A DNA stretch of 64,000 nucleotides from Candidatus Bathyarchaeum tardum (GCA_029762755.1 JARVGH010000005.1:179730-243729), one strand, 5' to 3'; positions 44,012-55,027 are shown, counted from the first letter of the stretch. Translations and numbers: made by a program. The notes: a model not told the origin generated them from the sequence alone.

Positions 44012-45607
44012 TTGAAACGTGGAAAAAAGAAGAATAAAATAGAAGTAAAAGAGACAGTATCGACAGAAGACTTGATCAGCGACCTTAGACTTCTTCGAGG
44101 AGGAACACCCGAAGGTTACATTGAACTAGAAAGTTATCCTTTGAATCCTCCTTTTGCTTATGCTTATATTGCTCAAAACAAAGAAACCGCTGAGTACCTT
44201 TTTATTGCTGATGAGCTTCCCTTGTCCTCTGACGAACGGAAAGCTTTCAAACAGTTGAAAAACATTTTAGGTTACGAATTAAAAGCTCCTGAACCCGAAG
44301 AAACTTTGGTGGATTCTTTCCATAAACAGCTTCCAGAAATATTGGATAAACACCAGAAACTTCTTGGTGGTGTAACAGAAATTGGATTTCGCAAAATAGG
44401 ATACTATCTTGAACGTGACATGGTCGGATACGGGAAAATCGATCCCTTCATGCATGACCCCTATGTTGAAGACATCAGCTGCACTGGAATTAACAAACCA
44501 ATTTACTTATGGCACCGAAAATATGAAAACATAAAAACTAGTGTCATCTTCCTCGAACATGATGAACTTGACGATTTTGTCATGAAAATCGTTCACCGCG
44601 CAGGAAAACACGTCAGTATCGCTTTTCCAATTGTAGACCTTACCCTTCCAAACAAACACCGTTTGGCAGTAACTTTTGGCAAAGAAACAACTCCCGCTGG
44701 AACAAGTTTCACTATCCGAAAATTCCGAGAAGACCCTCTTACAATAATTGACCTAATAGAAAACGAAACCATCGACGAAAACATTGCTGCTTATCTTTGG
44801 TTGTTAATGGACAACAAAATGTCGGTAATGATTGCCGGAGCAACAGGAGCTGGAAAAACTACTGCTTTGAATGCTATTGCTTGTTTGACTAATCCTGAAT
44901 ACAAGATGATTTCAGTTGAAGAAGTTGCAGAAATTAATTTAACCCATGAAAACTGGACTTCAACAATTGGCAGACCTGGATTTGGAAGCGAACGCCAAGG
45001 AGAAATCACCCTATATGATTTGATTAAATCTGCTGTGAGACACCGACCTGACATGATTCTGGTAGGCGAAATTAGAGGTGAAGAAGCATACGTTCTGTTT
45101 CAAGCTTTGGCAACTGGTCACGGTGGCTTGTGTACTACCCATGCCGACGAGATTGAAACAACTCTTAAGCGTTTAACTCAGCCACCAATGAACATTCCTC
45201 CTGCAATTCTGCCTTTGATGAACTGCATGATTATTGCGAAACGCGTTAAGGCTCCAGCGTTTTTGGATGAACCAACCCGCAGATTTGCTTCTAGAAAATT
45301 TGTTCACATTGCTGAAATCAAAGATGCTGACACCATTCAAACGGCTTTTCGTTGGAACCCTTCTATGGATACTTTTCAGGATGAACTTGAAGGAAGTTAC
45401 CTATTATCTAGAATCGCTAAGGACTTAGATGTCCCCTTAGAAAAAGTGTACAAAGAACTCGAAAATCGAAAACAATTATTGCTGGCAATGGCTGAACGTG
45501 GAATTCGTGATTTCCGAAGTGTAAGCGTAGTCTTGAGCAGATACACCAAGGACCCCAGTTCAGTATTAGAAGAATTTGTTGAAAAAGATTCAGGATGGGT
45601 TCTTTAA
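44012..45607 (+). CDS. Type IV pilus/archaellum assembly ATPase (ArlI/TadA-like)
   Basis: The 531-residue secretion ATPase has an N-terminal domain (residues 1-120), the RDMVGYGKIDPFMHDPYVEDISC-type linker, HRLAVTFG, FTIRKF, Walker A in IAGATGAGKTTALNAIA, an Asp box (ISVEEVAEIN), Walker B in RPDMILVGEIRGEEA and the His box TGHGGLCTTHAD. It powers filament assembly from the cytoplasm. TTG 44012 has GGAGG eight bases ahead. It precedes the membrane platform gene by one base. Without an ArlH gene it may belong to a type IV pilus rather than a classic archaellum. Confidence 0.92.
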   Translation: MKRGKKKNKIEVKETVSTEDLISDLRLLRGGTPEGYIELESYPLNPPFAYAYIAQNKETAEYLFIADELPLSSDERKAFKQLKNILGYELKAPEPEETLVDSFHKQLPEILDKHQKLLGGVTEIGFRKIGYYLERDMVGYGKIDPFMHDPYVEDISCTGINKPIYLWHRKYENIKTSVIFLEHDELDDFVMKIVHRAGKHVSIAFPIVDLTLPNKHRLAVTFGKETTPAGTSFTIRKFREDPLTIIDLIENETIDENIAAYLWLLMDNKMSVMIAGATGAGKTTALNAIACLTNPEYKMISVEEVAEINLTHENWTSTIGRPGFGSERQGEITLYDLIKSAVRHRPDMILVGEIRGEEAYVLFQALATGHGGLCTTHADEIETTLKRLTQPPMNIPPAILPLMNCMIIAKRVKAPAFLDEPTRRFASRKFVHIAEIKDADTIQTAFRWNPSMDTFQDELEGSYLLSRIAKDLDVPLEKVYKELENRKQLLLAMAERGIRDFRSVSVVLSRYTKDPSSVLEEFVEKDSGWVL

Positions 45608-45608
45608 A

Positions 45609-47111
45609 ATGTCTGAAACCCAAACTTTTTTCCAAAAATTAAAGGCGCGAATTGCTGAAGAAACTAGCGAAAAGAAAGAAGAAATCGATCGAGAATTGCC
45701 TTTTGTTGTTATGCTTTTTGCTTTGCTATCTACTAGCGGAGTTTCGTTATATGACAGCTGGAAACGGTTACGTAAAATGAATCTGTTGCCTAGGTTTCAA
45801 GAAGAAGCAGAAGAACTTGTGCGGCAAGTTGAGGTTCTGGGAAAAGACCCTTTAACTGCAATGTATGAACTCGGAGAAAAAACTGGTTCCAAAGCGTATC
45901 GAGATTTTCTTGGTGGATTTGTTTCAACCATAAAAAGTGGAGGAAAAATCAGTGATTACATGCAAAGCAAACTAAGAGTAATCTTTGAGTTACGAAACAA
46001 AGAAATGACCCGTTCCACCGAAAAAATTGCTACCTTAGTCGAAAGTTACTCGGTCATGCTGATACTAATTCTTTGTATTTACATCCTTTACTCCTTGTTG
46101 ACTTCTTCAACTTCAATGGAGCAAATAACTGGAATGAATATTTCTTCGTCACCTCTGATGACGTTTATAATCGCATTTGTTGCGGTTCCCACAATCTCTT
46201 TGCTATTTCTGCTTGTAGCAAACAACATGCACAAAAGCACAATGCTTAACCTAACATCAGTATACAAAAAAACAATCATTTCCATGGCAGCAGCAACTGG
46301 TGTAATGGTTGCTTTCGTTTTTGTTCCAGGGCTATCTGAAATAGGTACTTCTATAGGGCTTTCGCTTTTATTGACGGTATTCCTTGTAATTGGGGTATTA
46401 CCTGGAATTGTTGAATACTACAAGCTTGCACGAATAAACTACAATGCTGAAGCGTCTTTGCCAAGTTTTCTTAGAGATATAACAGAATCCCAAAAAACTG
46501 GAATTTCCCCTGAAAAAAGCATAATTCATGCCACCAAGCGTCGAGATTATGGGCTGTTTTCTCAGTTTTTACATTTGATTCGTAGCCAGATTGAATGGGG
46601 CGTCTCCCTGAAAGAAATTTTTAGAAACATTAAACAAAAAATCAGTAGTTGGCCTGTTTTGGTAAACTTCATGATGATGGTTGAAACCATCGAAGTAGGT
46701 GGCGGCTCAGTAAGGTCCTTGGAGATTCTTTCCGAATACAGTGAAAAAGAACTGGAGTCTCAAATAAACAAGCGTGCTTTGCTTAAACCATATGTCATTT
46801 TGGCGTTTGTTTGGAGTGTACTCATTGCCTTAACTACCAACATTATAACCGTGACAATGTTTGTTTTGAACCAGTTTGCAAGTGCAAGCGGTACCCAAAT
46901 ATTATCTGCGGCAATGGCTGAAGACAGTGGAATTTTGTCTTTAGGAATCATTTTCCAGTGCTGGCTTTCAGGGTTGTTCATGGGAAAAATCAGTGAAGGA
47001 AACATAGCTGCAGGTCTTAAATATTCAGCAATTCTCACAATAACTGCTTACATATCATTGATTGTTTCACAGGACCTTTTGGCAGATCTTTTCGGAGTTG
47101 TAACATTCTAG
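45609..47111 (+). CDS. Filament assembly membrane platform protein (ArlJ/TadC-like)
   Basis: This 500-residue polytopic protein has two type II secretion system F-like cytoplasmic domains: LPFVVMLFALLSTSGVSLYDSW with DFLGGFVSTIKSGG, and LPSFLRDITESQKTGISPEKS. Around eight membrane helices surround and follow them. It anchors the ATPase and transfers pilins into the filament. ATG 45609 is preferred; an in-frame start at 45576 would overlap the ATPase gene. Its ATG is one base after the ATPase stop. Confidence 0.9.
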   Translation: MSETQTFFQKLKARIAEETSEKKEEIDRELPFVVMLFALLSTSGVSLYDSWKRLRKMNLLPRFQEEAEELVRQVEVLGKDPLTAMYELGEKTGSKAYRDFLGGFVSTIKSGGKISDYMQSKLRVIFELRNKEMTRSTEKIATLVESYSVMLILILCIYILYSLLTSSTSMEQITGMNISSSPLMTFIIAFVAVPTISLLFLLVANNMHKSTMLNLTSVYKKTIISMAAATGVMVAFVFVPGLSEIGTSIGLSLLLTVFLVIGVLPGIVEYYKLARINYNAEASLPSFLRDITESQKTGISPEKSIIHATKRRDYGLFSQFLHLIRSQIEWGVSLKEIFRNIKQKISSWPVLVNFMMMVETIEVGGGSVRSLEILSEYSEKELESQINKRALLKPYVILAFVWSVLIALTTNIITVTMFVLNQFASASGTQILSAAMAEDSGILSLGIIFQCWLSGLFMGKISEGNIAAGLKYSAILTITAYISLIVSQDLLADLFGVVTF

Positions 47112-47132
47112 ATCAGTGAGGTGACCAGTGAT

Positions 47133-48176
47133 ATGCCTGCAAACTCCATTGACACATTCTTTGCTTGCATTCTCATCATAATGGTGGTGATAATGTCCAT
47201 GGTCTTCACCACAAACTTAGTATCACCACACTTGAATGCTCTCGAGGGTGTAAATGAAGAAGAATATCTGCGAAAAATTGTTGATCATGCGATAGTTAAC
47301 TGTGGCAGTCCTGCTAATTGGGGTGAAAACCCAAGCATAATTCCAGAATCTTTTGGTTTAGGCAAAGACGGCTCATTCAGTTACGTGCTTGATTTAGATA
47401 AAGTTTCTCGACTTAACACCCAAAACGTGTACTCTTTGAGTTATTTGGAAATGCTTCGATCCTTGAGGCTACAAAATGTTGCTCTCAATTTTGTTTTTTC
47501 ACAAATACTTGATGTTTCAATAGTTTTGGATTCAAGCGTAACCGTCGGTGCTTCAACTACATATGCTTTTAATATATCGGTAAGCCAAAACCAAGCCCCA
47601 AATGCTGCAAATTTGAAATGTTACTTGATTGCCAATAATTTTCTTGACGAAACAACGTCTAGCATTTCAATCAACGATCAAGGAACCGTCGAATTTGAAG
47701 TTCCGAACGATTCCAACGGACCAGCAATGCTTGTTGTTTTTGCGCGGTCAACTGATGACAACAGGTTGACTTCTCAGGGTGTCTATTGTTTTGGTCATTT
47801 ATCGCCGGAGCCTGCAGTGAATAATTCTTTTCTGGGGTTAAGTCCCCTTAATCAAACTCTGTATGTACACCTTAATGTTTCTGAAGTTTCGTTGGAGTCA
47901 GTTTATTCGTTTTCTTATGGTTACAAGACTGAGTTATCTGCATTTTCCAACGAGACTTATTCTGTTCCTCGTTTTTTGGGTTCTAGCCCGCAAATGTTGG
48001 TTGTAACTGGATGGAATGGTTCAGATTTCTTTATTGAATATACGACTTATCCACAGGTTCCCTTAGAGATTGGTTCCAGATTTGAAGGTGCAGAGTGTTT
48101 CTCGTTTAGTTATGTTGTAACGATAAACCACGTTTTGTATAAGCTTACAGTAAAGTCCGGAGGTCCAAGCTTTTGA
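47133..48176 (+). CDS. Pilin-like protein of the filament locus (347 aa)
   Basis: The protein begins MPANSIDTFFACILIIMVVI, a hydrophobic N-terminal helix close to the start like the minor pilins, followed by a large beta-rich outside domain with many sequons. ATG 47133 has GGTGA nearby; a GTG at 47121 is possible. It follows the platform gene by 21 bases and overlaps the next gene by four, as an operon member. No enzymatic motif was seen. It may be a surface-exposed adhesin or tip subunit. Confidence 0.7.
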   Translation: MPANSIDTFFACILIIMVVIMSMVFTTNLVSPHLNALEGVNEEEYLRKIVDHAIVNCGSPANWGENPSIIPESFGLGKDGSFSYVLDLDKVSRLNTQNVYSLSYLEMLRSLRLQNVALNFVFSQILDVSIVLDSSVTVGASTTYAFNISVSQNQAPNAANLKCYLIANNFLDETTSSISINDQGTVEFEVPNDSNGPAMLVVFARSTDDNRLTSQGVYCFGHLSPEPAVNNSFLGLSPLNQTLYVHLNVSEVSLESVYSFSYGYKTELSAFSNETYSVPRFLGSSPQMLVVTGWNGSDFFIEYTTYPQVPLEIGSRFEGAECFSFSYVVTINHVLYKLTVKSGGPSF

Positions 48177-48598
48177 ATTTCAAAGACGACAAACGTGGAA
48201 TGGTACGGGTAATTGAATCCTTTTTAGCATCTCTTTTGATACTTTCCACTTTGGCTTTGGTTCCTTCTCAGTTGGGGGTTGGACCTACTCATTATAGTAC
48301 TTTGAGTTCTGAGGGGACTCAAGTTTTAGTTTCTTTAGACAGTAACGGGTTTTTGTCTAAACTAATTGAAGATGGCAACTGGACGTCTTTGACTAATTGC
48401 CTAAAATCTATGCTTCCTGTGAGTTTGTGGTTTAATGTTACAGTGTTTGACGAGAACATGGATGTTTTGAACGATGTTTTTGTTTCTAATGGAAGCCCAG
48501 TAAGCGATGACATGGTTGCTGTTAACTATGTGTGTGCAGCCTCGGCTGGAACCTTTGCTGTTTATTTGGTTCGGTTGCAATTGGCGGAGGTTAGCTGA
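48173..48598 (+). CDS. Minor pilin-like protein (141 aa)
   Basis: The protein begins DDKRGMVRVIESFLASLLIL, a basic lead plus a hydrophobic helix carrying a glutamate near the fifth residue (RVIESF), the position used for subunit docking in type IV pilins. TTG 48173 has GGAGGT eight bases ahead and overlaps the previous gene by four bases. The outside domain is short with a possible disulfide. It likely acts as a minor pilin. Confidence 0.72.
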   Translation: MNFKDDKRGMVRVIESFLASLLILSTLALVPSQLGVGPTHYSTLSSEGTQVLVSLDSNGFLSKLIEDGNWTSLTNCLKSMLPVSLWFNVTVFDENMDVLNDVFVSNGSPVSDDMVAVNYVCAASAGTFAVYLVRLQLAEVS

Positions 48599-48602
48599 CA
48601 GG

Positions 48603-49382
48603 ATGACCAAGGATCGTTCTAGTCGCAATAATTCTGGGCAGTCTTTAATAATTGCTGCCCTGGTTGTGTCGTTGTTGATAATTTCCATATTTTATAGCGT
48701 TTTTGAAGCAAACCGAACAAATGAATCCCGTGCTTCGAAAACCTTGAACAGTCATGTTTCAGCTGTAAAATTAGGGCTACAAAACACTGTTACCAGTGCC
48801 TTAGTGAATGCTTCAAATGGGGGTTCAACACAGGCTCTTATAACAAACTTAGAAACATACGCCTCTTTTGTGGGAACTCAGTCGCACTTTGGGAAATGTG
48901 TTACATTGTTTACTGTTTTAGATTCTTTAACCTATCAATCTGGCATCCAATTATCTTGGGGATCGGATGGAACAGGAGTTTCTAGTGCATATGTAAACTC
49001 AACTTTGTATTTTGTTGACGCTGAATCAGAACTTCAACTAGAAACTGTAACCAACATAACAACAAGTGTCACCCTTGAAGGAACTTACATTACTTTGGGG
49101 GAGACCGAAAAAAAGGTAAACGTAACTTGTAGACTTTTTAATGAAAACGAATCTGTTTTGGCAAAAAGCATTGCTGTCTATTATGAATACGATGGTGAAC
49201 CGTCAGACCAAAATTGGATTGCTGCTAATTCGCCAACTGTATTTGATTATGGAAATGGAACTTATGTGATATCTTTTATTGCTGTTACTCAAACAAGAAA
49301 TGACCCAGTTTTAGTTTCAGCCCAGATTTTCGACCATCGAGACGTTTTTGTCTTGGCCAATGTTACCTGCACTGAAACTTAA
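48603..49382 (+). CDS. Pilin-like protein of the filament locus (259 aa)
   Basis: It starts with NNSGQSLIIAALVVSLLIIS, a helix like those of the other pilin-like proteins, then a helical stretch and a beta-rich outside domain (VTNITTSVTLEGTYITLGE, KVNVTCRLFNENESVL). ATG 48603 is four bases after the previous stop, with GGAGG 12 bases ahead; longer in-frame starts lie inside the previous gene. It is the last gene of the filament operon and converges with the TrmB-type regulator. Confidence 0.72.
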   Translation: MTKDRSSRNNSGQSLIIAALVVSLLIISIFYSVFEANRTNESRASKTLNSHVSAVKLGLQNTVTSALVNASNGGSTQALITNLETYASFVGTQSHFGKCVTLFTVLDSLTYQSGIQLSWGSDGTGVSSAYVNSTLYFVDAESELQLETVTNITTSVTLEGTYITLGETEKKVNVTCRLFNENESVLAKSIAVYYEYDGEPSDQNWIAANSPTVFDYGNGTYVISFIAVTQTRNDPVLVSAQIFDHRDVFVLANVTCTET

Positions 49383-49408
49383 ACTTGCTGGACGAATTTG
49401 GTTGTATG

Positions 49409-50359
49409 TTATGTTTTTTTCTTGATTATCATTACTTCTTTGAATAGGTTAGCATCTAGGGTTGTTTTTGTATTCCAAAGGTTCACGAACAGCAGGTTCA
49501 GGGCTTTGATGAAAGTGTTATAATTTGTCCAAAGGAAAGAAGTTTTTTCTTTCTTTTTTCGCATTGTGGTGTCTTGTTTTTCATTTTCGTCCTTTATGGA
49601 AAACAAAGTTTCTTGTTGGTCAGATACAATGAAGCTTGGCAAATCTTCAGGTTTTACGTGAACATATTTTACGTTGTTTAGTTTCATTTTTTCTGTGATG
49701 AATCGGCTTTTTGAAGAGCTGTTAGTCATAAGCATGACTTTGATTTTCTTTTTGGCAATTTTTTCTAATTCATCAGTAAAGCCAGAATGGTAAAGTCTTC
49801 CGAGTTCTTGGTCTGAAGCTACTACACAGATTTCTTTTTTTGTTCTGTCGGCGATTTCGTTTGCTTTTAGTATTAATTGTTCTTCTCCTTCTAATATTTG
49901 GAAAACTTCTTTTGTTTCTTTTTTTTCTTTGTGCTGTGGAACAGATGCCCAAAGGTCAACTAGATTTTGTTTTTTTCGTTCAAGCATTTCAACGCTTAGT
50001 TTTTTGGTGTTTACTAGGATATCGTATGCTTCTTCGAAGGGGGTTGCGGTGAATTTGATTGGTTTTTCTAGTAAACATGAGATGAGTCCCCGTTTTTCTA
50101 GATCTCGAAGTATTCTGTAGGTTTCTGTTCTGTGCAAGCTAAGTGCATCAGATATTTTTCGAGCTTTTTGCACTCCTGACCTTGCAAGATGTAGATAAAC
50201 TCTGATTTCGTTTCGTGAAAGATCAAATTGGAGAAATATTTTTTCGATGTCTGCGATGACATCAAAGGGTTGTTTTTCTTTTGTGAGAAGCTGCCAAACT
50301 GGGGCATTTTCACCGTATAGTTTGCCAGAGTTTTTGGTTTTTTGTTTCAATGATTCCAT
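49409..50359 (-). CDS. TrmB-family transcriptional regulator
   Basis: The 316-residue protein has an N-terminal winged helix (FDLSRNEIRVYLHLARSGVQ, KISDALSLHRTETYRILRDLEKRGLIS), a coiled linker and a C-terminal PLD-like TrmB effector domain (EGEEQLILKANEIADRT, EICVVASDQELGRLY, VKVMLMT-like KIKVMLMTNSSS). TrmB proteins control sugar uptake and other genes in archaea. Here it converges with the filament operon, so it could regulate that, or the divergent membrane protein at 50703. A palindrome lies upstream. Confidence 0.85.
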   Translation of the reverse strand: MESLKQKTKNSGKLYGENAPVWQLLTKEKQPFDVIADIEKIFLQFDLSRNEIRVYLHLARSGVQKARKISDALSLHRTETYRILRDLEKRGLISCLLEKPIKFTATPFEEAYDILVNTKKLSVEMLERKKQNLVDLWASVPQHKEKKETKEVFQILEGEEQLILKANEIADRTKKEICVVASDQELGRLYHSGFTDELEKIAKKKIKVMLMTNSSSKSRFITEKMKLNNVKYVHVKPEDLPSFIVSDQQETLFSIKDENEKQDTTMRKKKEKTSFLWTNYNTFIKALNLLFVNLWNTKTTLDANLFKEVMIIKKKT

Positions 50360-50380
50360 TGTTTTCCGACCTGATTTTAG

Positions 50381-50480
50381 TTCAAATCTAAAATCGATGT
50401 TTGCTGGAAATCCATTTAAGCCCTATGAATATGAACTCTGAATCAGTACTCAATATTCATATTCGGAATTCGAATCTAAA
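50381..50480. promoter_or_regulatory. Palindrome and direct repeats upstream of the TrmB-type gene
   Basis: GAATATGAA (50427-50435) and TTCATATTC (50456-50464) form a perfect inverted repeat with a 20-base gap. TTCAAATCTAAA (50381-50392) and TTCGAATCTAAA (50469-50480) are near-perfect direct repeats flanking it. The arrangement suits a TrmB-type autoregulatory site. Confidence 0.5.
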
Positions 50481-50702
50481 GTAAATATTTGTGCTTTTTC
50501 TTTTACTTATTTATTCAAACAGTAATGTCAAGACCCTATTTTACATGCGTACATAAAATCGGCGACAGACATCAATAATGAAAATATAAGGAACCTTTTG
50601 AGCTTGTTTACGGTCTTGGAAAATAATTATTTCGGATTATTTTTCCGCGAAATAGTTATCTGGAAGATTAAGATATAGTATATGTATAGGAAATTCATAA
50701 AA
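50481..50702. other. Divergent promoter region for the gene at 50703
   Basis: It contains the TATA-like AGATATAGTATATG near 50669-50684, about 26 bases before ATG 50703. No gene was seen. Confidence 0.4.
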
Positions 50703-51218
50703 ATGGGCGACCGATACGTCAAAATCCTGCAAAAAGGAAAATATTTAATTCCAAAAAATAATATTTGGCTAACCCGAGCAGGTCTTTTATTTGGGTTCAT
50801 TTTGTTAGATTACTTATTTACATTAATTTTTATTAATGCCCCATACGAAGAAGGCAACCTTCTAGTTAGGTATTTCATGGAAACATATGGAATTTTCTGG
50901 GGACTTACCATTTTTGATATTCTAATCAACATTCCAGTATATTTGATAATCTGTATGAATTCCCATCTTGCTCCTTTGCCTTCTAAACTTTCTAAAATAG
51001 TGGATCCAATAATTGACGCCTTTCTTGCATGGTTTGTAGCTGGATACCACTACAATGGAGCAACAAGTTGGTTCTGGGCAGCTTCAGGATTTACCCGCCA
51101 AATTACTGGATTTTTAATTTATTTTGCAATAATTATGGTTGTTTATCAGGCTTCAACTATACAGCGAGTATTCAGTATCAAAACAAAGAACACTTCATTA
51201 TTGGATAATGACCACTAG
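50703..51218 (+). CDS. Multi-helix membrane protein, unknown
   Basis: The protein of about 171 residues has four or five hydrophobic helices (LLFGFILLDYLFTLIFI, GLTIFDILINIPVYLII, DAFLAWFVAGYHYNGATSW, GFLIYFAIIMVVYQ). ATG 50703 is at the right distance from the TATA-like TATAGTATAT for leaderless translation; ATG 50682 overlaps that element. No family is recognised. It is divergent from the TrmB-type regulator and may be its target. Confidence 0.65.
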   Translation: MGDRYVKILQKGKYLIPKNNIWLTRAGLLFGFILLDYLFTLIFINAPYEEGNLLVRYFMETYGIFWGLTIFDILINIPVYLIICMNSHLAPLPSKLSKIVDPIIDAFLAWFVAGYHYNGATSWFWAASGFTRQITGFLIYFAIIMVVYQASTIQRVFSIKTKNTSLLDNDH

Positions 51219-51331
51219 GTTTTTTTGTGTGTAGTTTGGTGTGACATGCAAATTTTTAGTATTATACTGTTTGCAAGTGGTTACTACGTAAGAATCTGGC
51301 TGCCTCGCCGGTTCAAGTTGATGTGAAGTAT

Positions 51332-51874
51332 ATGGTTACTGAGATTCGAAATTTTCATTCCTTACGCGAGCTCAGTGAAAACATAGAAGAAGAAATCAGC
51401 TTCTGTAAATCCAACAGTGAAGAGTACGGGGAACGGTTAGGAGCCATCTTACGCGATAACAAAGAAAGCCATGGGGATGAAGAATGGTTCAAGGCTTTAA
51501 CCGGTCTTCAAGGCTCGGGCAAAGATGCAAAAAGTAATGGCAAAAGTAAAGGTAAAGGGAAAGGCAAAAAAGGCAAAAAACGAAAGTCAGGTTGGATTCC
51601 ATTCAAAGATATTATGTTATCTAAAGAAAGCTTTGGGGAAGCGCAGATTCTTTTTGATGCAGTAGAAGATATTAAAACCAAAATTGCACAACTAGAAAAA
51701 ATCCGAGATAATATTGACGACCTTAAACGTCTTGGTTTGGGGGAAGACATAATTTACATAACTTACATGCGAGAAGGAATCCCCGAAAAAATTGTGCTTT
51801 ACAAAAAAAACGGGGAAGACAAACACAGCAAATTTGAATTCAATGGAAACATAACTCTTGTATGCCCAGCATAA
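51332..51874 (+). CDS. Unknown soluble protein with Lys/Gly-rich linker
   Basis: The 180-residue protein has an N-terminal helical part (FHSLRELSENIEEEISFCKS), a low-complexity lysine/glycine linker (SNGKSKGKGKGKKGKKRKSG at about residues 70-90) and a C-terminal coiled-coil plus strands (VEDIKTKIAQLEKIRDNIDDL, DIIYITYMREGIPEKIVLYK). The linker could bind nucleic acid or polyanions. GTG 51323 is a possible longer start. TATA-like GTATTATAC lies near 51259. No family is recognised. Confidence 0.6.
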   Translation: MVTEIRNFHSLRELSENIEEEISFCKSNSEEYGERLGAILRDNKESHGDEEWFKALTGLQGSGKDAKSNGKSKGKGKGKKGKKRKSGWIPFKDIMLSKESFGEAQILFDAVEDIKTKIAQLEKIRDNIDDLKRLGLGEDIIYITYMREGIPEKIVLYKKNGEDKHSKFEFNGNITLVCPA

Positions 51875-51965
51875 GCAGTTTAACTAATGCAACTCTGTAT
51901 TCGGTCAAAAATCAGTCAAAACTGGAACCGTTTTTAGTTTCTTATTATTTGGGATATTAAAGGTT

Positions 51966-52550
51966 CTAGTATGATACTAGAAATGTTCCTATTTCTGCAA
52001 AAAAGTTTGGAAATATTGTTACTTTTTTGTTTTTTGTCACGTATGTACTGTTTTGTATTTTGAAGTTTCTTTTTTTGCAGTATTCTTTGAAGTCGTTTAT
52101 GCTTAGAAAATGCAAGTTTGGCGTTTGGTACCATTCATGGGGCAGCGATGGTGTTACTGGAACTTTTCCTTTAAAAAACATTTGGAACCTAGCAGGATAA
52201 TATACAAAGTTTGGGAAACTAACAATTACTTGTTTTCCAACTCGCAGTGATTCTTTTATAACGAAATCTGGTTTTTTTACCTGTTGAAGAGTTTGACTCA
52301 ATATCACATAATCAAAGGCATCATCAGAATATTCGCTTAATCCTGTGTCAATGTCTTGCTGAAAAACTCTTAAGCCTTGAGCTACACACTCTCCGATTGA
52401 CTGCTCGTTTATCTCTATGCCTTGGGCTTGCACTTGCTTTTCGTTTATGAGTAATTTCATTAATTCACCTGTTCCACAGCCAAGATCTAACACGGTGGAA
52501 TTTTTTTTGACCCAATCTTGGATAACCCTGTGCTCTAGTCTAGGTGCCAT
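51966..52550 (-). CDS. metW: MetW-like SAM-dependent methyltransferase
   Basis: The 194-residue class I methyltransferase has VLDLGCGTGELMKLL, the GIEINEQSI acidic loop and DYVILSQTLQQVKKPD, and the MetW-specific ending around SFPNFVYYPARFQMFFKGKVPVTPSLPHEWYQTPN. MetW proteins pair with MetX in methionine synthesis, where they support MetX activity. It follows metX by four bases. ATG 52550 has GGAG ahead. Confidence 0.88.
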   Translation of the reverse strand: MAPRLEHRVIQDWVKKNSTVLDLGCGTGELMKLLINEKQVQAQGIEINEQSIGECVAQGLRVFQQDIDTGLSEYSDDAFDYVILSQTLQQVKKPDFVIKESLRVGKQVIVSFPNFVYYPARFQMFFKGKVPVTPSLPHEWYQTPNLHFLSINDFKEYCKKRNFKIQNSTYVTKNKKVTIFPNFFAEIGTFLVSY

Positions 52551-52554
52551 TTGT

Positions 52555-53700
52555 TTAGTTCAACTCCTTTGTATGCCCATTACTAACTGTTCTTAGGAAA
52601 TGTTTAATCAGATGAGTCTCTTCTTTTACTTCTAGCAAAAATGCATCGTGCCCGTAGGTTGAGTTGATTTCACAATATGTTGTGTCAACGCCCGCTAGCT
52701 TGCATGCTTTCACGATTTCTCTGGACTGATGTGCTGGATACAACCAATCAGATTTGAATGACAACACCAGAACTTTAGCTTTCAATCCCCTGAAAATTTC
52801 TGACAGTTTTTTACCATTTACTAAATTGAAGTAATCCATTGCCTTAGTTATGTACAGATAGGAATTGGCATCAAACCTTTTCACAAAGTTATCGCCTCTA
52901 TGCTGGAGGTAACCTTCTACTTCAAAATCTGTTCCGAACTTGAATTGTTTTTTAGAATCTTTAAGGCGCCTACCAAACTTATTGGCCATCGAAGCATCGC
53001 TCATGTATGTGATGTGCCCTACCATTCTGGCCACGGCTAAACCCCTGCTTGGCAGTGAAGAACCATAATAGTTTCCATCATTCCAGTTAGGGTCGGCCAT
53101 GACTGCTTGGCGACCCACTTCATTGAATGCAATTTGTTGGGGAGAGTGTTTCAGAGTTGTAGCGATTGGAATTGCAGACAATACTTTTTCTGGGTATGAA
53201 ACCATCCACTGTAATACTTGCATGCCTCCCATGGAACCCCCAACAACAGCATGAAGTTTTTTTATTCTCAAATGGTTAACCAAACGGTGCTGAGCTTTTA
53301 CCATGTCATTTATTGTAACAACTGGGAAATCTGTGCCGTAAGCTTTGCCCGTTTTTGGGTTAACTGATGATGGACCAGTTGAACCATTACATCCAGCAAT
53401 TACGTTAGAGCAAATAACAAAATATTTTTCAGTGTCAAAGGCTTTTCCCGGACCAATCATGGTGTCCCACCAGCCGGGATGCTTGTCGTTTTTATGGAAT
53501 CCTGCAGCGTGGGCACTTCCCGAGAATGCATGAAGAACCAAAATTGCGTTGGATTGTTGTGGGTTAAGTTTGCCGTATGTTTCGTATGCTATTGTAACCT
53601 GTTCGAGTTTTTCTCCAGATTCAAGAATTTGCCCTTCAGAATTCTCAAAAGAGTAATGCTGTGTTTGTGTATTGCCAACACTTCCAACGTCTTCGTTCAA
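52555..53700 (-). CDS. metX: Homoserine O-acetyltransferase
   Basis: This 381-residue alpha/beta hydrolase carries [39 protein letters not shown], the nucleophile elbow [12 protein letters not shown], and the late [11 protein letters not shown] and YGHDAFLLE with Asp and His of the triad. MetX acetylates (or succinylates) homoserine for methionine synthesis. TTG 53700 has GAGGTGA ahead. It lies 40 bases after metY. Confidence 0.94.
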   Translation of the reverse strand: MNEDVGSVGNTQTQHYSFENSEGQILESGEKLEQVTIAYETYGKLNPQQSNAILVLHAFSGSAHAAGFHKNDKHPGWWDTMIGPGKAFDTEKYFVICSNVIAGCNGSTGPSSVNPKTGKAYGTDFPVVTINDMVKAQHRLVNHLRIKKLHAVVGGSMGGMQVLQWMVSYPEKVLSAIPIATTLKHSPQQIAFNEVGRQAVMADPNWNDGNYYGSSLPSRGLAVARMVGHITYMSDASMANKFGRRLKDSKKQFKFGTDFEVEGYLQHRGDNFVKRFDANSYLYITKAMDYFNLVNGKKLSEIFRGLKAKVLVLSFKSDWLYPAHQSREIVKACKLAGVDTTYCEINSTYGHDAFLLEVKEETHLIKHFLRTVSNGHTKELN

Positions 53701-53740
53701 TGGATTTCACCTCGTTTTTCTGAAAGATTGAATGATGTTT

Positions 53741-55027
<1,287 letters not shown>

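Noticed and set aside
48507..48602. Upstream extension of the last pilin-like gene
   Set aside because: It lies inside the previous gene in another frame; ATG 48603 directly precedes a typical pilin helix.
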